From NCBI RefSeq assembly GCF_021290385.1, contig NZ_CP089928.1, positions 1,162,501-1,226,500 on the forward strand: a stretch of 64,000 bases of DNA, written 5' to 3'. Made by a program: the position numbers and the translations under genes. Below the pieces are notes generated by a model, which was not told the origin of the DNA, did no database searches, and saw only the letters and a list, made by a program, of their open reading frames with translations. Source of the DNA: Microbulbifer sp. YPW16. GTDB lineage: Bacteria; Pseudomonadota; Gammaproteobacteria; Pseudomonadales; Cellvibrionaceae. Shown here piece by piece: positions 48,667-58,247 of the stretch. Every line of letters starts with the position of its first letter. The first letter of the stretch is position 1.

Positions 48667-49611
48667 GTGGCTGACTTAATGGTCTTTACCGGCAATGCCA
48701 ACCCGGAACTGGCGCAGAAAATTGTTGACCAGATGGCAATCCCCCTCGGCGAGGCCGTGGTAAAACGCTTTTCGGATGGCGAGATTGCGGTGGAAATCAC
48801 CGATAACGTACGCGGCCGCGACGTTTTTGTGGTCCAGTCCACCTGCCAGCCCACCAACCGCAACCTGATGGAACTGATCCTGCTGGTCGACGCCCTGCGC
48901 CGTGCCTCTGCCGGCCGCATCACCGCAGTTGTGCCCTACTTCGGCTATGCCCGCCAGGATCGCCGCGTGCGCTCCCAGCGCGTACCCATCTCCGCCAAGG
49001 TCGTAGCTGACATGATGGTCAGCGTCGGTATTGACCGGGTACTGACCGTGGACCTGCACGCCGAGCAAATCCAGGGCTTTTTCGACGTACCGGTGGACAA
49101 CGTCTACGGCTCCTCCGTGCTGCTGGACGATATCGAGCGCCAGAATTATGAAGACCTGGTTGTCGTCTCCCCGGACATCGGCGGCGTCGTGCGCGCCCGC
49201 GCCGTGGCCAAGAGCCTCGAGTGCGACCTGGCCATCATCGACAAGCGCCGCCCGGCCGCCAATGTCGCCGAGGTGATGAATATCATCGGCGAAATCAACG
49301 GTCGCACCTGCCTGCTGGTGGACGACATGGTCGACACCGCCGGCACCCTGTGCAATGCCGCCAACGCCCTGAAAGAGCACGGCGCCAAGAAAGTTGTCGC
49401 CTACTGTACCCACCCGGTGCTCTCCGGTGCGGCCATCGACAACCTGAACAACTCCGTGCTGGATGAACTGGTAGTCACCGACTCCATCCCGCTGGGCGAC
49501 AAGATGCAGAAGGCGCCCAAAATCCGCCAGCTGACCCTGTCCGCCATGCTGGCCGAGTCAGTGCGCCGCATCAGCAACGAGGAATCCCTGTCGGCGATGT
49601 TCCGGTCCTGA
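48667..49611 (+). CDS. prs: Ribose-phosphate pyrophosphokinase
   Basis: A 314-residue enzyme forming PRPP from ribose-5-phosphate and ATP. The signature '[17 protein letters not shown]' lies near residues 129-145 and the PRPP loop '[17 protein letters not shown]' near 217-233. The start is a GTG at 48667-48669 behind AAAGG, giving '[15 protein letters not shown]' as in homologues; an ATG four codons later is a weaker alternative. rplY follows after 194 bases. Confidence 0.97.
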   Translation: MADLMVFTGNANPELAQKIVDQMAIPLGEAVVKRFSDGEIAVEITDNVRGRDVFVVQSTCQPTNRNLMELILLVDALRRASAGRITAVVPYFGYARQDRRVRSQRVPISAKVVADMMVSVGIDRVLTVDLHAEQIQGFFDVPVDNVYGSSVLLDDIERQNYEDLVVVSPDIGGVVRARAVAKSLECDLAIIDKRRPAANVAEVMNIIGEINGRTCLLVDDMVDTAGTLCNAANALKEHGAKKVVAYCTHPVLSGAAIDNLNNSVLDELVVTDSIPLGDKMQKAPKIRQLTLSAMLAESVRRISNEESLSAMFRS

Positions 49612-49805
49612 CGCCGGGGCGGACCCGAAGTCCGGAAAAACGGCAGGCGCCACTGGCGCCGCCGCTGCGATTCCCTTAGAATACGCGCCCGCCCGGCCCC
49701 GCCGGGCGTTTACTATTGGGCCCGGGGTACCCGGGACCCGTTTACAGCAATGCCAGAGCGGTCCGGTCGCAGGTCGCCCTGGACAGACAACCAGAGGTTT
49801 ACCCC

Positions 49806-50450
49806 ATGTCTGATTTCACCCTGAACGCCACCGTCCGCAGCGACGAAGGGAAAGGTGCGAGCCGCCGCCTGCGTCGCGAGGAAGGCCGTGTACCCGCCAT
49901 CGTTTACGGCGGCAAGGCCAAGCCTGCCTCCATCTCCATTGAAGCCCGCCAGATGTGGAAGGCCCTGGAGAGCGAGTCTTTCTTCTCTTCCGTACTGACC
50001 CTCGATATCGAAGGCAAGAAAGAGACCGTGATCCTGCGTGACCTGCAGCGCCACCCGGCTCAGCAGATCCTGCTGCACGCCGACTTCCAGCGCGTGTCCG
50101 CCAACACCAAGGTTCACCTGAAAGTGCCGCTGCACTTCCTGAACGAAGACAGCTGCAAGGGCGTCAAGGCAGGCGGCATCGTCTCCCACACCCTGACCGA
50201 GCTGGACATCAGCGCGCCGGCCTCCAAGCTGCCCGAGTTCATCGAGGTAGACCTGGCCGACCTGGAGCTGGACCAGACCGTGCACATCTCCGACATCAAG
50301 CTGCCTTCCGGCGTCGAGTCTGTGGACCTGAGCCACGGCGAAGACCACGACCTGGTTGTCGCTTCCGTGCACAAGCCCCGCGGCGCTGTTGAAGCTGAAG
50401 CCGAAGAAGGCGAAGGCGAAGCTGCCGAAGGCGAAAGCGGCGAAGAGTAA
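49806..50450 (+). CDS. rplY: 50S ribosomal protein L25 / Ctc form
   Basis: A 214-residue long-form L25 that binds 5S rRNA. The N-terminal L25 domain (residues 1-92) has '[20 protein letters not shown]'; the C-terminal TL5/CTC beta domain is at 93-190. The last 25 residues are a highly acidic Glu/Ala/Gly tail. The ATG at 49806-49808 has AGAGG upstream. A GC-rich hairpin CGCCCGG/CCGGGCG followed by TTTA (49690-49711) stands in the leader. pth starts five bases after its stop, so the two are coupled. Confidence 0.95.
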   Translation: MSDFTLNATVRSDEGKGASRRLRREEGRVPAIVYGGKAKPASISIEARQMWKALESESFFSSVLTLDIEGKKETVILRDLQRHPAQQILLHADFQRVSANTKVHLKVPLHFLNEDSCKGVKAGGIVSHTLTELDISAPASKLPEFIEVDLADLELDQTVHISDIKLPSGVESVDLSHGEDHDLVVASVHKPRGAVEAEAEEGEGEAAEGESGEE

Positions 50451-50455
50451 GCGCT

Positions 50456-51064
50456 TTGTCGAAGGCACCGGACACGCCCATCCAGTTGATCGTGGGACTC
50501 GGCAACCCGGGTCCCGAGTACGACCGGACGCGCCACAATGCCGGTGCCGACTATGTCACCGAGCTGGCACGCCGCCACGGCGTCCAGCTCGCGTCAGACA
50601 GCAAGTACCACGGTCTCTCCGGCCGGGTACGCATCGGTGGGCAGGACATTCGCCTGCTGATCCCCACCACCTACATGAATCGCAGCGGCCAGTCCGTCGG
50701 CCCGCTGGCGAACTTTTTCAAGATTCCCCCGCAAGCGATCCTGGTCGCTCACGATGAGCTGGACCTGCCACCGGGCACCGCGCGCCTGAAGGCCGGCGGC
50801 GGCCATGGCGGCCACAACGGGCTGCGGGATATCATCTCCGCCCTGGGCAACAGCCGCGATTTCATGCGCCTGCGCCTGGGCATCGGTCACCCGGGCAGCG
50901 CCCGCGAAGTGGTCAAGTTCGTCCTGCAGCGGGCCCCGCGCACCGAGCAGGAGCAACTGGCAGACGCCATCGACCGGGCCGTGGACGTTACCCCCATGGC
51001 CGCCGCCGGTGACTGGGGTGCAGCCATGAAGGAACTCCACTCCGCCAGAGCGGCGGCAAAATAG
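50456..51064 (+). CDS. pth: Peptidyl-tRNA hydrolase
   Basis: A 202-residue esterase that recycles peptidyl-tRNA. The motif '[20 protein letters not shown]' near residues 10-29 includes the catalytic histidine; '[11 protein letters not shown]' and '[11 protein letters not shown]' are further family blocks. The start is a TTG at 50456-50458, five bases after the rplY stop, with only an AAGAG-type site in the rplY tail. Later GTG or TTG codons would remove the first beta strand. Translation is probably coupled to rplY. ychF follows after 84 bases. Confidence 0.94.
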   Translation: MSKAPDTPIQLIVGLGNPGPEYDRTRHNAGADYVTELARRHGVQLASDSKYHGLSGRVRIGGQDIRLLIPTTYMNRSGQSVGPLANFFKIPPQAILVAHDELDLPPGTARLKAGGGHGGHNGLRDIISALGNSRDFMRLRLGIGHPGSAREVVKFVLQRAPRTEQEQLADAIDRAVDVTPMAAAGDWGAAMKELHSARAAAK

Positions 51065-51148
51065 ATCGCCCGATCGCTTTCCCGGAAACAATACACCGTA
51101 TGGGCGCAACCGCGACCCATCGCTGAACGAGCAAACAGGAACCAGACC

Positions 51149-52240
51149 ATGGGCTTTACTTGCGGTATCGTCGGCCTGCCCAACGTGGGCAAATCCACCC
51201 TGTTCAACGCCCTGACAGAAGCGGGCATCGACGCCGAGAACTTTCCTTTCTGCACCATTGAGCCAAATGCCGGCGTGGTGCCGGTACCCGACCCGCGCCT
51301 CGACAAACTGGCAGAGATCGTCAAGCCGCAGAAAGTGATCCCCACCACCATGGAGTTCACCGACATTGCCGGCCTTGTGGCTGGCGCCTCCAAGGGTGAG
51401 GGCCTGGGCAACAAGTTCCTGGCCAATATCCGCGAGACCGACGCCATCGCCCATGTAGTCCGCTGTTTCGAGGACGACAACGTAATTCACGTGTCCAACC
51501 AGGTGCACCCGGTGGCTGACATTGAGGTCATCAATACCGAGCTGGCACTGGCCGACCTGGACACCGTGGAAAAAGCCCTGCAACGCTATACCCGCGCCGC
51601 CAAAGGCCAGGACAAGCACGCCATCAAGATGAAGACACTGCTGGAAAAGATCCAGCCGCACCTGGACGAGGCCAAGCCCCTGCGCTCCTTCGGGCTCAGT
51701 GACGACGAACTGGCGGGCCTGCGCGAACTCAGCCTGCTGACCATCAAGCCCACCATGTACATCGCCAACGTGGACGAGGACGGCTTCGAGAACAACCCGC
51801 ACCTGGACGCCGTGGCCGCCATCGCCGCGGAAGAGAACGCCGTACTGGTGCCGATCTGCAACAAGCTGGAAGCCGAAATCGCCGAGCTGGACGATGAAGA
51901 AAAACAGGAGTTCCTGGAGGAGCTGGGCATGGAGGAGCCGGGCCTGAACCGGGTGATCCGCGCCGGTTACGACCTGCTGGGCCTGCACACCTACTTCACC
52001 GCCGGCGTCAAGGAAGTACGCGCCTGGACCATCCCGCTGGGGGCCACCGCGCCGCAGGCAGCGGGCAAGATCCACACCGATTTCGAGAAGGGCTTTATCC
52101 GCGCCGAAGTGGTCAGCTACGACGACTTCGTCAGCCATAACGGCGAGGCCGGCGCAAAAGAGGCGGGCAAATGGCGCCTCGAAGGCAAGGACTATGTCGT
52201 CGCGGATGGCGACGTTATCCATTTCCGCTTCAACGTCTGA
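51149..52240 (+). CDS. ychF: Redox-responsive ATPase YchF
   Basis: A 363-residue Obg-family P-loop protein that prefers ATP. The G1 motif is '[15 protein letters not shown]' at residues 7-21; a helical insertion (about 120-210) and a C-terminal TGS domain ending in '[14 protein letters not shown]' complete the normal layout. The ATG at 51149-51151 has AGGA upstream. Position after pth is the standard order. Confidence 0.97.
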   Translation: MGFTCGIVGLPNVGKSTLFNALTEAGIDAENFPFCTIEPNAGVVPVPDPRLDKLAEIVKPQKVIPTTMEFTDIAGLVAGASKGEGLGNKFLANIRETDAIAHVVRCFEDDNVIHVSNQVHPVADIEVINTELALADLDTVEKALQRYTRAAKGQDKHAIKMKTLLEKIQPHLDEAKPLRSFGLSDDELAGLRELSLLTIKPTMYIANVDEDGFENNPHLDAVAAIAAEENAVLVPICNKLEAEIAELDDEEKQEFLEELGMEEPGLNRVIRAGYDLLGLHTYFTAGVKEVRAWTIPLGATAPQAAGKIHTDFEKGFIRAEVVSYDDFVSHNGEAGAKEAGKWRLEGKDYVVADGDVIHFRFNV

Positions 52241-52318
52241 TACCCGCCCTGCCCGCCGCCTGTGGCGGGCCCCTCCCCTGCCGGCAACAGCCGGCAACAA
52301 CCGACCCGGTAGCCGCCC

Positions 52319-53233
52319 ATGATCGAATCCAACTGGCGCATCGGCCTGCCCATGGCCCTGATTACCGCGTTTATGTGGGCACTGTTACCCATTGCCCTGA
52401 AAGGCCTGCTGGACGAGATTTCAGCCACCACCGCCACCTGGTTCCGCTTTGCCGGCGCAGCCGTACTGGCGGGAGGCTACCTGACGTGGAACCGCAGCCT
52501 GAACCTGCGCCAGCTGTTCCAGCGCTCGCTGCTGCCGCTGACACTGCTGGCAGTGGCGGGCCTGCTGACCAATTACCTGTCCTACGCCTCCGGCCTGCGC
52601 TTTATCACACCGGGCGCGGCCCAGATCGTCATCCAGCTGGCGCCGCTGTTACTGCTGGTCTCCAGCGTTATCTGGCTGGGGGAGCAGTTCTCACCACGCC
52701 AGTGGCTCGGGGTCCTGATGGTACTGGTGGGCCTGCCGCTGTTCTTCAACCAGAGGCTGCCGGAACTGCTGCGAGGCCAGGACACCGAATACCTGCTGGG
52801 CCTGGCACTGTTTGTACTGGCGGCAGTGGGCTGGGCCGTCTACGGTTTCTTCCAGAAGAAGATCCTGTCCCGCGCCCGGGCCCAGGACCTGCTGGTGCTG
52901 ATCTACATCGCCGGCACCCTGTGCTTCCTGCCCGGCGCCGATCCCCTGAGCGTCCGGGGGCTCGACTGGATCGAGTGGGGACTGCTGCTGTTCCTCACGG
53001 TCAACACCCTGGTGGCCTACGGCGCCTTCACCAGGGCCCTGGGTAACTGGGAGGCCTCGCGGGTGAGCGCCACCCTCGCCCTGGTGCCACTGATGACCCT
53101 GCTGATCGGCAGCGCCATCGGGGCCGTCTGGCCGGACTATATTGAAGTAGAGCCCCTCAACTGGGTGAGCTGGGTCGGCGCCGGAGTGGTGGTCTGCGGC
53201 TCGCTGTTTGCGGCAATCGGCCGCGGCCGCTGA
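52319..53233 (+). CDS. DMT superfamily (EamA) transporter
   Basis: A 304-residue protein with ten predicted membrane segments arranged as two EamA halves (about 10-145 and 155-300). 'TAFMWALLPIALKGLLDEI' and 'FAGAAVLAGG' mark the first half, and 'SATLALVPLMTLLIGSAIG' the second. Such proteins move amino acids or other small metabolites; the substrate is unknown. The ATG is at 52319-52321, 78 bases after ychF. Confidence 0.88.
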   Translation: MIESNWRIGLPMALITAFMWALLPIALKGLLDEISATTATWFRFAGAAVLAGGYLTWNRSLNLRQLFQRSLLPLTLLAVAGLLTNYLSYASGLRFITPGAAQIVIQLAPLLLLVSSVIWLGEQFSPRQWLGVLMVLVGLPLFFNQRLPELLRGQDTEYLLGLALFVLAAVGWAVYGFFQKKILSRARAQDLLVLIYIAGTLCFLPGADPLSVRGLDWIEWGLLLFLTVNTLVAYGAFTRALGNWEASRVSATLALVPLMTLLIGSAIGAVWPDYIEVEPLNWVSWVGAGVVVCGSLFAAIGRGR

Positions 53234-53348
53234 CAAAAACCGGGCGGCGCTTTTGGACCTCACAGGCCGGCCCAACAGGACCCGTGAGGGTGACCGCACA
53301 GAAATCGCTCGATTCGCTAACTTACTGAAAAGAAACGAAAATCAGGGG

Positions 53349-53377
53349 TTGACAGCCCCCCTCAGGCGCACGATAAT
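53349..53377 (+). promoter_or_regulatory. Sigma-70 promoter of the tRNA-Met/tRNA-Gln unit
   Basis: A consensus -35 TTGACA (53349-53354) is followed, 17 bases later, by GATAAT (53372-53377). The region right after is GC-rich (GCGCGCCC), as in stringently controlled stable RNA promoters. tRNA-Met starts 42 bases downstream of the -10. Confidence 0.85.
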
Positions 53378-53419
53378 GCGCGCCCTCGGTTAAGCCGAGA
53401 CACAAATTGAAAAGTCAGT

Positions 53420-53496
<77 letters not shown>

Positions 53497-53533
53497 TTTT
53501 CAATTCGCGAGAGCAGATCTCGCATCCCTTCAC

Positions 53534-53608
53534 TGGGGCGTAGCCAAGCGGTAAGGCAGCGGGTTTTGATCCCGTCATGCGTAGGTTCGAATCCTACCGC
53601 CCCAGCCA
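53534..53608 (+). tRNA. tRNA-Gln (anticodon TTG), second copy
   Basis: Identical over all 75 bases to the tRNA-Gln at 48358, including the encoded CCA. It lies 37 bases after tRNA-Met and is probably transcribed with it. Confidence 0.97.
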
Positions 53609-53729
53609 TTTTTCCCGATTCGCACCCAGCGGATCGAAGCTCCGGAGCTCGACAGGTTCGAGCCGGAGGCGGCGGGGCCGCCGGAGACCAGCGAGCCGAC
53701 AGGCGAAGCTCATCCTACCGCCCCAGCCA
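53591..53729 (+). repeat. Duplicated tRNA-Gln 3' end flanking a 103-base insert
   Basis: The 18 bases ATCCTACCGCCCCAGCCA at the 3' end of tRNA-Gln (53591-53608) recur exactly at 53712-53729. The 103 bases between are GC-rich and full of short inverted repeats, such as GGCGGC/GCCGCC. This looks like a scar left by tRNA-targeted integration or a decayed tRNA duplicate. It carries no gene. Confidence 0.8.
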
Positions 53730-53830
53730 CTTTTCCCCTCTCTCCAATCTCCAGTTTCACCGCATCGGTATAAACACCAGGCGCTATGGTCCCCTGTATC
53801 CCGGGTTTCCCCGAGCCCCGGCCGGGCGCA

Positions 53831-53877
53831 CACAAGGTGCGCCCCTACGCAAGCGTCCTGTAGGGGTGGTTCTTGTG
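53831..53877. repeat. REP-like imperfect palindrome
   Basis: Outer arms CACAAG/CTTGTG and inner arms CCCCTAC/GTAGGGG are separated by five-base symmetric internal loops and an 11-base terminal loop. It lies in the gene-free stretch 53730-54039 and resembles dispersed REP-type elements. No other copy was noticed in this window. Confidence 0.55.
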
Positions 53878-53991
53878 ATCAGCCAGGATAAAGCGCAGGT
53901 TCGTGCACCAGTTTTCGCCCGTCGCGATGCCGGTGCAGCGCACTTGTCTCACCTTTTTTACCCCATGACGCCCCCCGGGAAAAACGCCCAT

Positions 53992-54018
53992 AAAAAAAGC
54001 GGCCTTTCGAGCCGCTTT
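53992..54018 (-). terminator. Intrinsic terminator of the halogenase/permease transcript
   Basis: On the minus strand AAAGCGGC pairs with GCCGCTTT and a T-run follows. It lies 22 bases beyond the stop of the TauE/SafE-type gene, ending the minus-strand unit. Confidence 0.9.
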
Positions 54019-54039
54019 CAGTTATCGGAGCGCCTGTGG

Positions 54040-55122
54040 TCAGCGACTCTCCATCGCCAGCCCCGCCACAGGCAACCCTGCCGGGGATTCCGAATGCGGC
54101 CCGCCGGCGCGCCGGGCACGGGAGTGGCGCCGCGCCTCGCGACGCAGGCCCAGCACCCGCAACCACTCGAAGCCAGCCAGGCACAGCAGGAGTGCCACTA
54201 TCGCAGCCAGTGTGCCTGTTACACCCAATGTCTCCCGCTCCGCGAGGCAGGTCCAGGCAAACTGTCCCACACACAGCAAGGCGACCACCAGCAGGGTCGG
54301 CCGCCTTCCGATCAGGCTCACCACCAGCACACCCAGCGGTGCCCCCAGGGCGACCACCGGTGCCGCCGCCAGCCAGTTACCGAAGACGTCGGGCTGCCAG
54401 TCGCCAGCCAGCGATTTCACTGCAACACCAACCACAGAGGAGAACGCCATGATCACCACCGACGTGGGAATGGCCACCTTGAGATCTACCCGGCTCAGGA
54501 GCACCAGTGCGGCATAGATCACCATATCGATCCCCACCCCGGTCACCGCCACCGCACTGAAACCCGCGAGCCCGCCCAACAGCAGGCCCACCCGGAAGTC
54601 GAGCGGGCAATCCGGGTCACCGGTGTGGTCGTGGGCGGTAATTTCCCGCAGACGATACAGGTGCAGGATACCGAAACTCCCCCACAGGATCGCGAAAGCC
54701 AGCTTGACCCAGAGATCCGGCACCAGCGGGGCAAACAACAGGATACCGGCCGGCGTCGCCACCAGCGCCCCCATCAATGCGCCTCGCAGCATCGCCCAGG
54801 CAAGGGGCTGCCGCCGGGCGAGGATATACAGGCTGGCACTCACCATCCCGATCGACTGGACCGCAAAACTGAAGTCCCGCCCCAGGCTGGCGGGCATATC
54901 AAACAGCAGCACCAGTACCGGGAACCCCACGGTTCCACCTCCCATGGGGGTTGAACCCGCTGCATAGCTGCCGAAGGCCATGGCCAGCGCCATAGGCCAG
55001 TGCTCGAGCGCAACGTCCAGCTTTCCCTGGCCAAAAACAATAAGCGCCCATACGGCATAGAACAGGGCCAGCCCGGTATACCAGACCCAGAGGAAGGAGC
55101 CGGAGCGGCGCTTACTGAACAC
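54040..55122 (-). CDS. TauE/SafE family anion permease coupled to a halogenase
   Basis: A 360-residue membrane protein with eight to ten segments. The family repeat appears as 'GSYAAGSTPMGGGTVGFPVLVLL' (first half) and 'GLAGFSAVAVTGVGIDMVIYAALVL' (second half). Members carry sulfite, sulfoacetate or other small organic anions. I chose the GTG at 55120-55122: GGAGG lies five bases upstream, inside the end of the halogenase gene, and the two genes overlap by 11 bases. An in-frame GTG six bases earlier is an alternative. Basic residues at the C-terminus face the cytoplasm. Coupling to a halogenase suggests it moves a small anion or a product acid; this is inference. Confidence 0.82.
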   Translation of the reverse strand: MFSKRRSGSFLWVWYTGLALFYAVWALIVFGQGKLDVALEHWPMALAMAFGSYAAGSTPMGGGTVGFPVLVLLFDMPASLGRDFSFAVQSIGMVSASLYILARRQPLAWAMLRGALMGALVATPAGILLFAPLVPDLWVKLAFAILWGSFGILHLYRLREITAHDHTGDPDCPLDFRVGLLLGGLAGFSAVAVTGVGIDMVIYAALVLLSRVDLKVAIPTSVVIMAFSSVVGVAVKSLAGDWQPDVFGNWLAAAPVVALGAPLGVLVVSLIGRRPTLLVVALLCVGQFAWTCLAERETLGVTGTLAAIVALLLCLAGFEWLRVLGLRREARRHSRARRAGGPHSESPAGLPVAGLAMESR

Positions 55123-56638
55123 CGTCACCTCCGGCCATGTCCTGGCGCACCGTCTCGAGAAAATGCTCATGGGTCTGGCACGCCGGCAATACCTGGCCCA
55201 CCTGGGCGGAAAAGCGGGAGAATATCCCCATCGAATCACGCTCATCGAGCGACATCGTCAGGCGGGGGTAGCGGTTCATACCATAGAGAACATAGCGATA
55301 ATTCATGTCGGTAAAGATACTGGCAAAACTGCCGGCAAAGTCCTGGTGCTCGCAGATCTTGTGCTCCCAGACCCGCAGCTGTTGCTCCAGCCACGGGCAA
55401 CGGGACAATGTTGACGCTGCCGCACGCCAGAACGCCGTATCGTCCCTGTCAGTCAGCGCGTAGTGCAGCACAATAAACTGCTTCAGGTCCTCGTAGAAAC
55501 CGCGCATCTTGGCGTTGTAGGCCTCCCGCAGCGGGGGCACACCCATTCCCCCGGCGAGGTGCGTTGCCAGCAGGCCAACCCCCAGGTGAATCATATGCAG
55601 CCCGGTGGATTCCAGCGGCTCGATAAAACCTCCGGCGAGCCCCACTGCGACACAATTGCCGACCCAGAAGTCCTGTCTCCGGCCAACACGCATGTCCAGG
55701 TGGTTGCAGCTGAGGAACTCTGAATCCCGTCCCAGGAAGTCACGCAACTCGGCTTCAGCCTGGGATGGAGTGAGTCGTTTGCTGTCGTAGACATAACCGC
55801 AGCCCTGGCGGCTGGTCAGGTCAATCTGCCAGGCCCAGCCGTGATCGAGGGCGGTGGCCACGGTATAGGGGCGTGGCCGCCCGTCCCCGGGCAGGGCTCT
55901 CTGGATCGCAACGGCCTTGTCACAGGGCAGCGCATCTGCGAAGGACTCCCAGTTGTCGGCCTTCAGGCGGTCGATCAGGAGTCCCCGAAAACCCGTGCAG
56001 TCGACGAACAGATCCCCGGAAATTGATCCGGAGTCAGTCACAACGCTCCGGATCTGCCCATCGCCAACCACGACATCGGAAACCGTCGCCTCAATATGGT
56101 TGACCCCCGCCTCGACCGCCTTGCGCCGGAGGAAGCGCCCCATAAGGGTGGCGTCGAGGTGATATCCGTAGGGCGTGACGCCACCAAAATCGGGCGACCT
56201 GAGGGCCTTGGGGCATAGTCCATCGGTAATCAGGTGGGAATTGATACTGACAGCTTCATCGTAGCGTTCACTACCGGCGCGATCACTGAGCAGCCAGGCA
56301 GAGGAAATATCGATCGATCCCCCCGGCTGCTGCTGGTCAAAGGGGTGGAAGTACTCATGGACCCTGGCCCCGGACGGTTTTTTCCAGTTGCGGAACATAA
56401 TGCCGGTTTTGACCGTGGCATTGGTTTCGGCCATCAGTTCCTTTTCATCCAGCCCCATGGCGGCGAAAAAGAAGCGAATACTGTGGACCGTGGCTTCACC
56501 GACACCTATTGCCCCGATATCCGGGCTCTCGATGACATTGATCGAGAAATTCTTCCGGGCCTGGTTGAAGTAACGGTTCAGGTAGATGGCCGTCATCCAG
56601 CCGGCAGATCCCCCACCGACAATGTTGATCACTTTCAT
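55112..56638 (-). CDS. Flavin-dependent halogenase family protein B
   Basis: A 508-residue protein of the tryptophan-halogenase family. The FAD motif is 'IVGGGSAGW' at residues 6-14, 'GVGEAT' at 45-50, and a catalytic-type lysine is Lys77 in 'NATVKTGI'. The second conserved acid is Glu340 in 'GGFIEPLESTG'. The diagnostic W-x-W-x-I-P is changed to 'WAWQID' (Trp268, Trp270). It probably needs an FAD reductase encoded elsewhere. The ATG at 56636-56638 starts the Rossmann strand; an ATG at 56651-56653 would add five residues. It is 22 bases downstream of halogenase A. Halogenation of an indole-like substrate is the family expectation, but oxygenase activity without chlorination cannot be ruled out. 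Confidence 0.85.
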   Translation of the reverse strand: MKVINIVGGGSAGWMTAIYLNRYFNQARKNFSINVIESPDIGAIGVGEATVHSIRFFFAAMGLDEKELMAETNATVKTGIMFRNWKKPSGARVHEYFHPFDQQQPGGSIDISSAWLLSDRAGSERYDEAVSINSHLITDGLCPKALRSPDFGGVTPYGYHLDATLMGRFLRRKAVEAGVNHIEATVSDVVVGDGQIRSVVTDSGSISGDLFVDCTGFRGLLIDRLKADNWESFADALPCDKAVAIQRALPGDGRPRPYTVATALDHGWAWQIDLTSRQGCGYVYDSKRLTPSQAEAELRDFLGRDSEFLSCNHLDMRVGRRQDFWVGNCVAVGLAGGFIEPLESTGLHMIHLGVGLLATHLAGGMGVPPLREAYNAKMRGFYEDLKQFIVLHYALTDRDDTAFWRAAASTLSRCPWLEQQLRVWEHKICEHQDFAGSFASIFTDMNYRYVLYGMNRYPRLTMSLDERDSMGIFSRFSAQVGQVLPACQTHEHFLETVRQDMAGGDGVQ

Positions 56639-56660
56639 GGGACTCACGGACATAATTTGA

Positions 56661-58226
56661 CTAGACAGCCTGCAGGCCAAAGCGGGAGATTTTCTCGATC
56701 AGCTCGCGGTGCTGCGGCAGGTGTTCACACAACTGTTGCCCGAGTTGTGCGATTTCGGCAAAACGGGCGTTTGCGTGCCCCCCCGCGCCGTACCGGCCAT
56801 GGACAGCATCCAGGGAGGTGCCGTACTCCATGCCGTAAAGCACATACAGGTAGTTGGGCAGGTTGAAGATTTCCAGCTTGCTGGGAAAGTCATACTCGGT
56901 GGGCGGCTGGAACCGCCAGAGCTCCAGCTTCTCGAGCAAACTGTCGGGGATGGATGCAGGATCGCGATTATCCCTCCAGAACTCGCTGTCGTTCCTCCGG
57001 GAAATACAGTAGTGGAGCTTGATAAACTCGATAACCCGGTCCCAGGCGTAGCGCGTGTGCCGGTTGAACTGGTCTGCAGCAATACCCATGACGTGCCGGT
57101 TGGCCGGGAAGGTATCCGCCAGCATCCGCGCCGTCGCGTCGTAGACCAGGATCCCCGTCGCCTCCAACGGCTCAACAAAGCCCTGGGAGAGCCCGATGGC
57201 TACACAGTTACCCTGCCAGAAGCGCTCCCGGTAACCTACCTTCATGGGAATACGGCGTACCTGCGCCGTTTCACCAGCACTACCCAGGTACTGGCGAAAT
57301 ACGTCCTCCGCCCTCTGGTGCTCCGTATGGGCACTGGAGTAGACATATCCAGTCCCCCTGCGGTGCGGCAGGCCGATATCCCATATCCAGCCGGACTCCT
57401 GCGCTGTGGCGGTGGTGTGGCTGGGTATGGGTGCACGCTCCTCGCCATAGGGCACCTGGGCCGCAAGAGCGAAGTCGGCAAACAGTTGTCCAGACTTATC
57501 CTTGAAGGGGACCCGCATCGCCTGCCCGAGCAACAGGGAGGAAAACCCGGTGCAGTCGACAAAGAGATCTGCGGAAATCTCACCGTGTTTATCGGTTTCT
57601 ACCGCTGCGATATCGCCATTTTCAGCCTGCTTGGCCCGCAATACATTGCCGGTCAGGTGCCGTACCCCCAGCTTCTCCACTGCGTGCCGGGTCAGCAGGC
57701 GGGCAAATTTGGCTGCGTCCAGGTGATAGGCGTAACTGGTATATCCCTGGTATTCGGGCTGCGTAATATCCTTGGGCGCCAGGCCCCGGTCACAGACCCT
57801 GCCCTGTACCGAAACGGCATCCACATAAGGAACAGCCCCATCCTGTGCCAGCCAGTATGGCGTCAGGTCGCCAGCGCGACTGTCGGGGTAATCAAACACA
57901 TGGTGATAGTAGCGGCGGCCAGACTGGCCCGGGGATCGCACCCAGTCGACAAACTTGATGCTCTGCTTGAAGGTGGCATCACACTCGCGAATAAACTCGC
58001 TTTCACTGATACCGAGGTAATTCAGGCTCTGCCTGATGGCAGGCACGGTGCCCTCACCGACACCAATGGTGGGGATATCTTCGGACTCGATTAACGTGAC
58101 CCGGACACCATCGGGATTATCCGGGGAAAGCCTGCGAGCGAGGTGGCACGCCGACAACCAGCCGGCCGTGCCCCCTCCAACTACCAGCACATGTCTTATT
58201 TCACCCGGTTCGTGGCTTTTATCCAT
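56661..58226 (-). CDS. Flavin-dependent halogenase family protein A
   Basis: A 521-residue paralogue of the next gene. FAD motif 'VVGGGTAGW' at residues 15-23, 'GVGEGT' at 55-60, catalytic-type Lys87 in 'DATFKQSI', Glu352 in 'QGFVEPLEATG', and 'WIWDIGLPHRRG' at 280-291 in place of W-x-W-x-I-P. Halogenases of this type next to TonB receptors have been found to chlorinate or brominate free indole in other bacteria. The ATG is at 58224-58226, 21 bases after the SapC-family gene, so co-transcription is likely. It shares the general fold with halogenase B but is clearly diverged, suggesting different substrates or positions. Confidence 0.88.
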   Translation of the reverse strand: MDKSHEPGEIRHVLVVGGGTAGWLSACHLARRLSPDNPDGVRVTLIESEDIPTIGVGEGTVPAIRQSLNYLGISESEFIRECDATFKQSIKFVDWVRSPGQSGRRYYHHVFDYPDSRAGDLTPYWLAQDGAVPYVDAVSVQGRVCDRGLAPKDITQPEYQGYTSYAYHLDAAKFARLLTRHAVEKLGVRHLTGNVLRAKQAENGDIAAVETDKHGEISADLFVDCTGFSSLLLGQAMRVPFKDKSGQLFADFALAAQVPYGEERAPIPSHTTATAQESGWIWDIGLPHRRGTGYVYSSAHTEHQRAEDVFRQYLGSAGETAQVRRIPMKVGYRERFWQGNCVAIGLSQGFVEPLEATGILVYDATARMLADTFPANRHVMGIAADQFNRHTRYAWDRVIEFIKLHYCISRRNDSEFWRDNRDPASIPDSLLEKLELWRFQPPTEYDFPSKLEIFNLPNYLYVLYGMEYGTSLDAVHGRYGAGGHANARFAEIAQLGQQLCEHLPQHRELIEKISRFGLQAV

Positions 58227-58247
58227 GAGCTGATACAGGCCAGTCTA

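Noticed and set aside
53609..53711. A third tRNA within the 103-base insert
   Set aside because: Only the 18-base 3' end is tRNA-like; no anticodon arm, D arm or T-loop can be drawn.
53594..53833. Minus-strand frame through the tRNA-Gln and repeat region
   Set aside because: It reads across a tRNA gene and GC-rich repeats, with no protein-like character.
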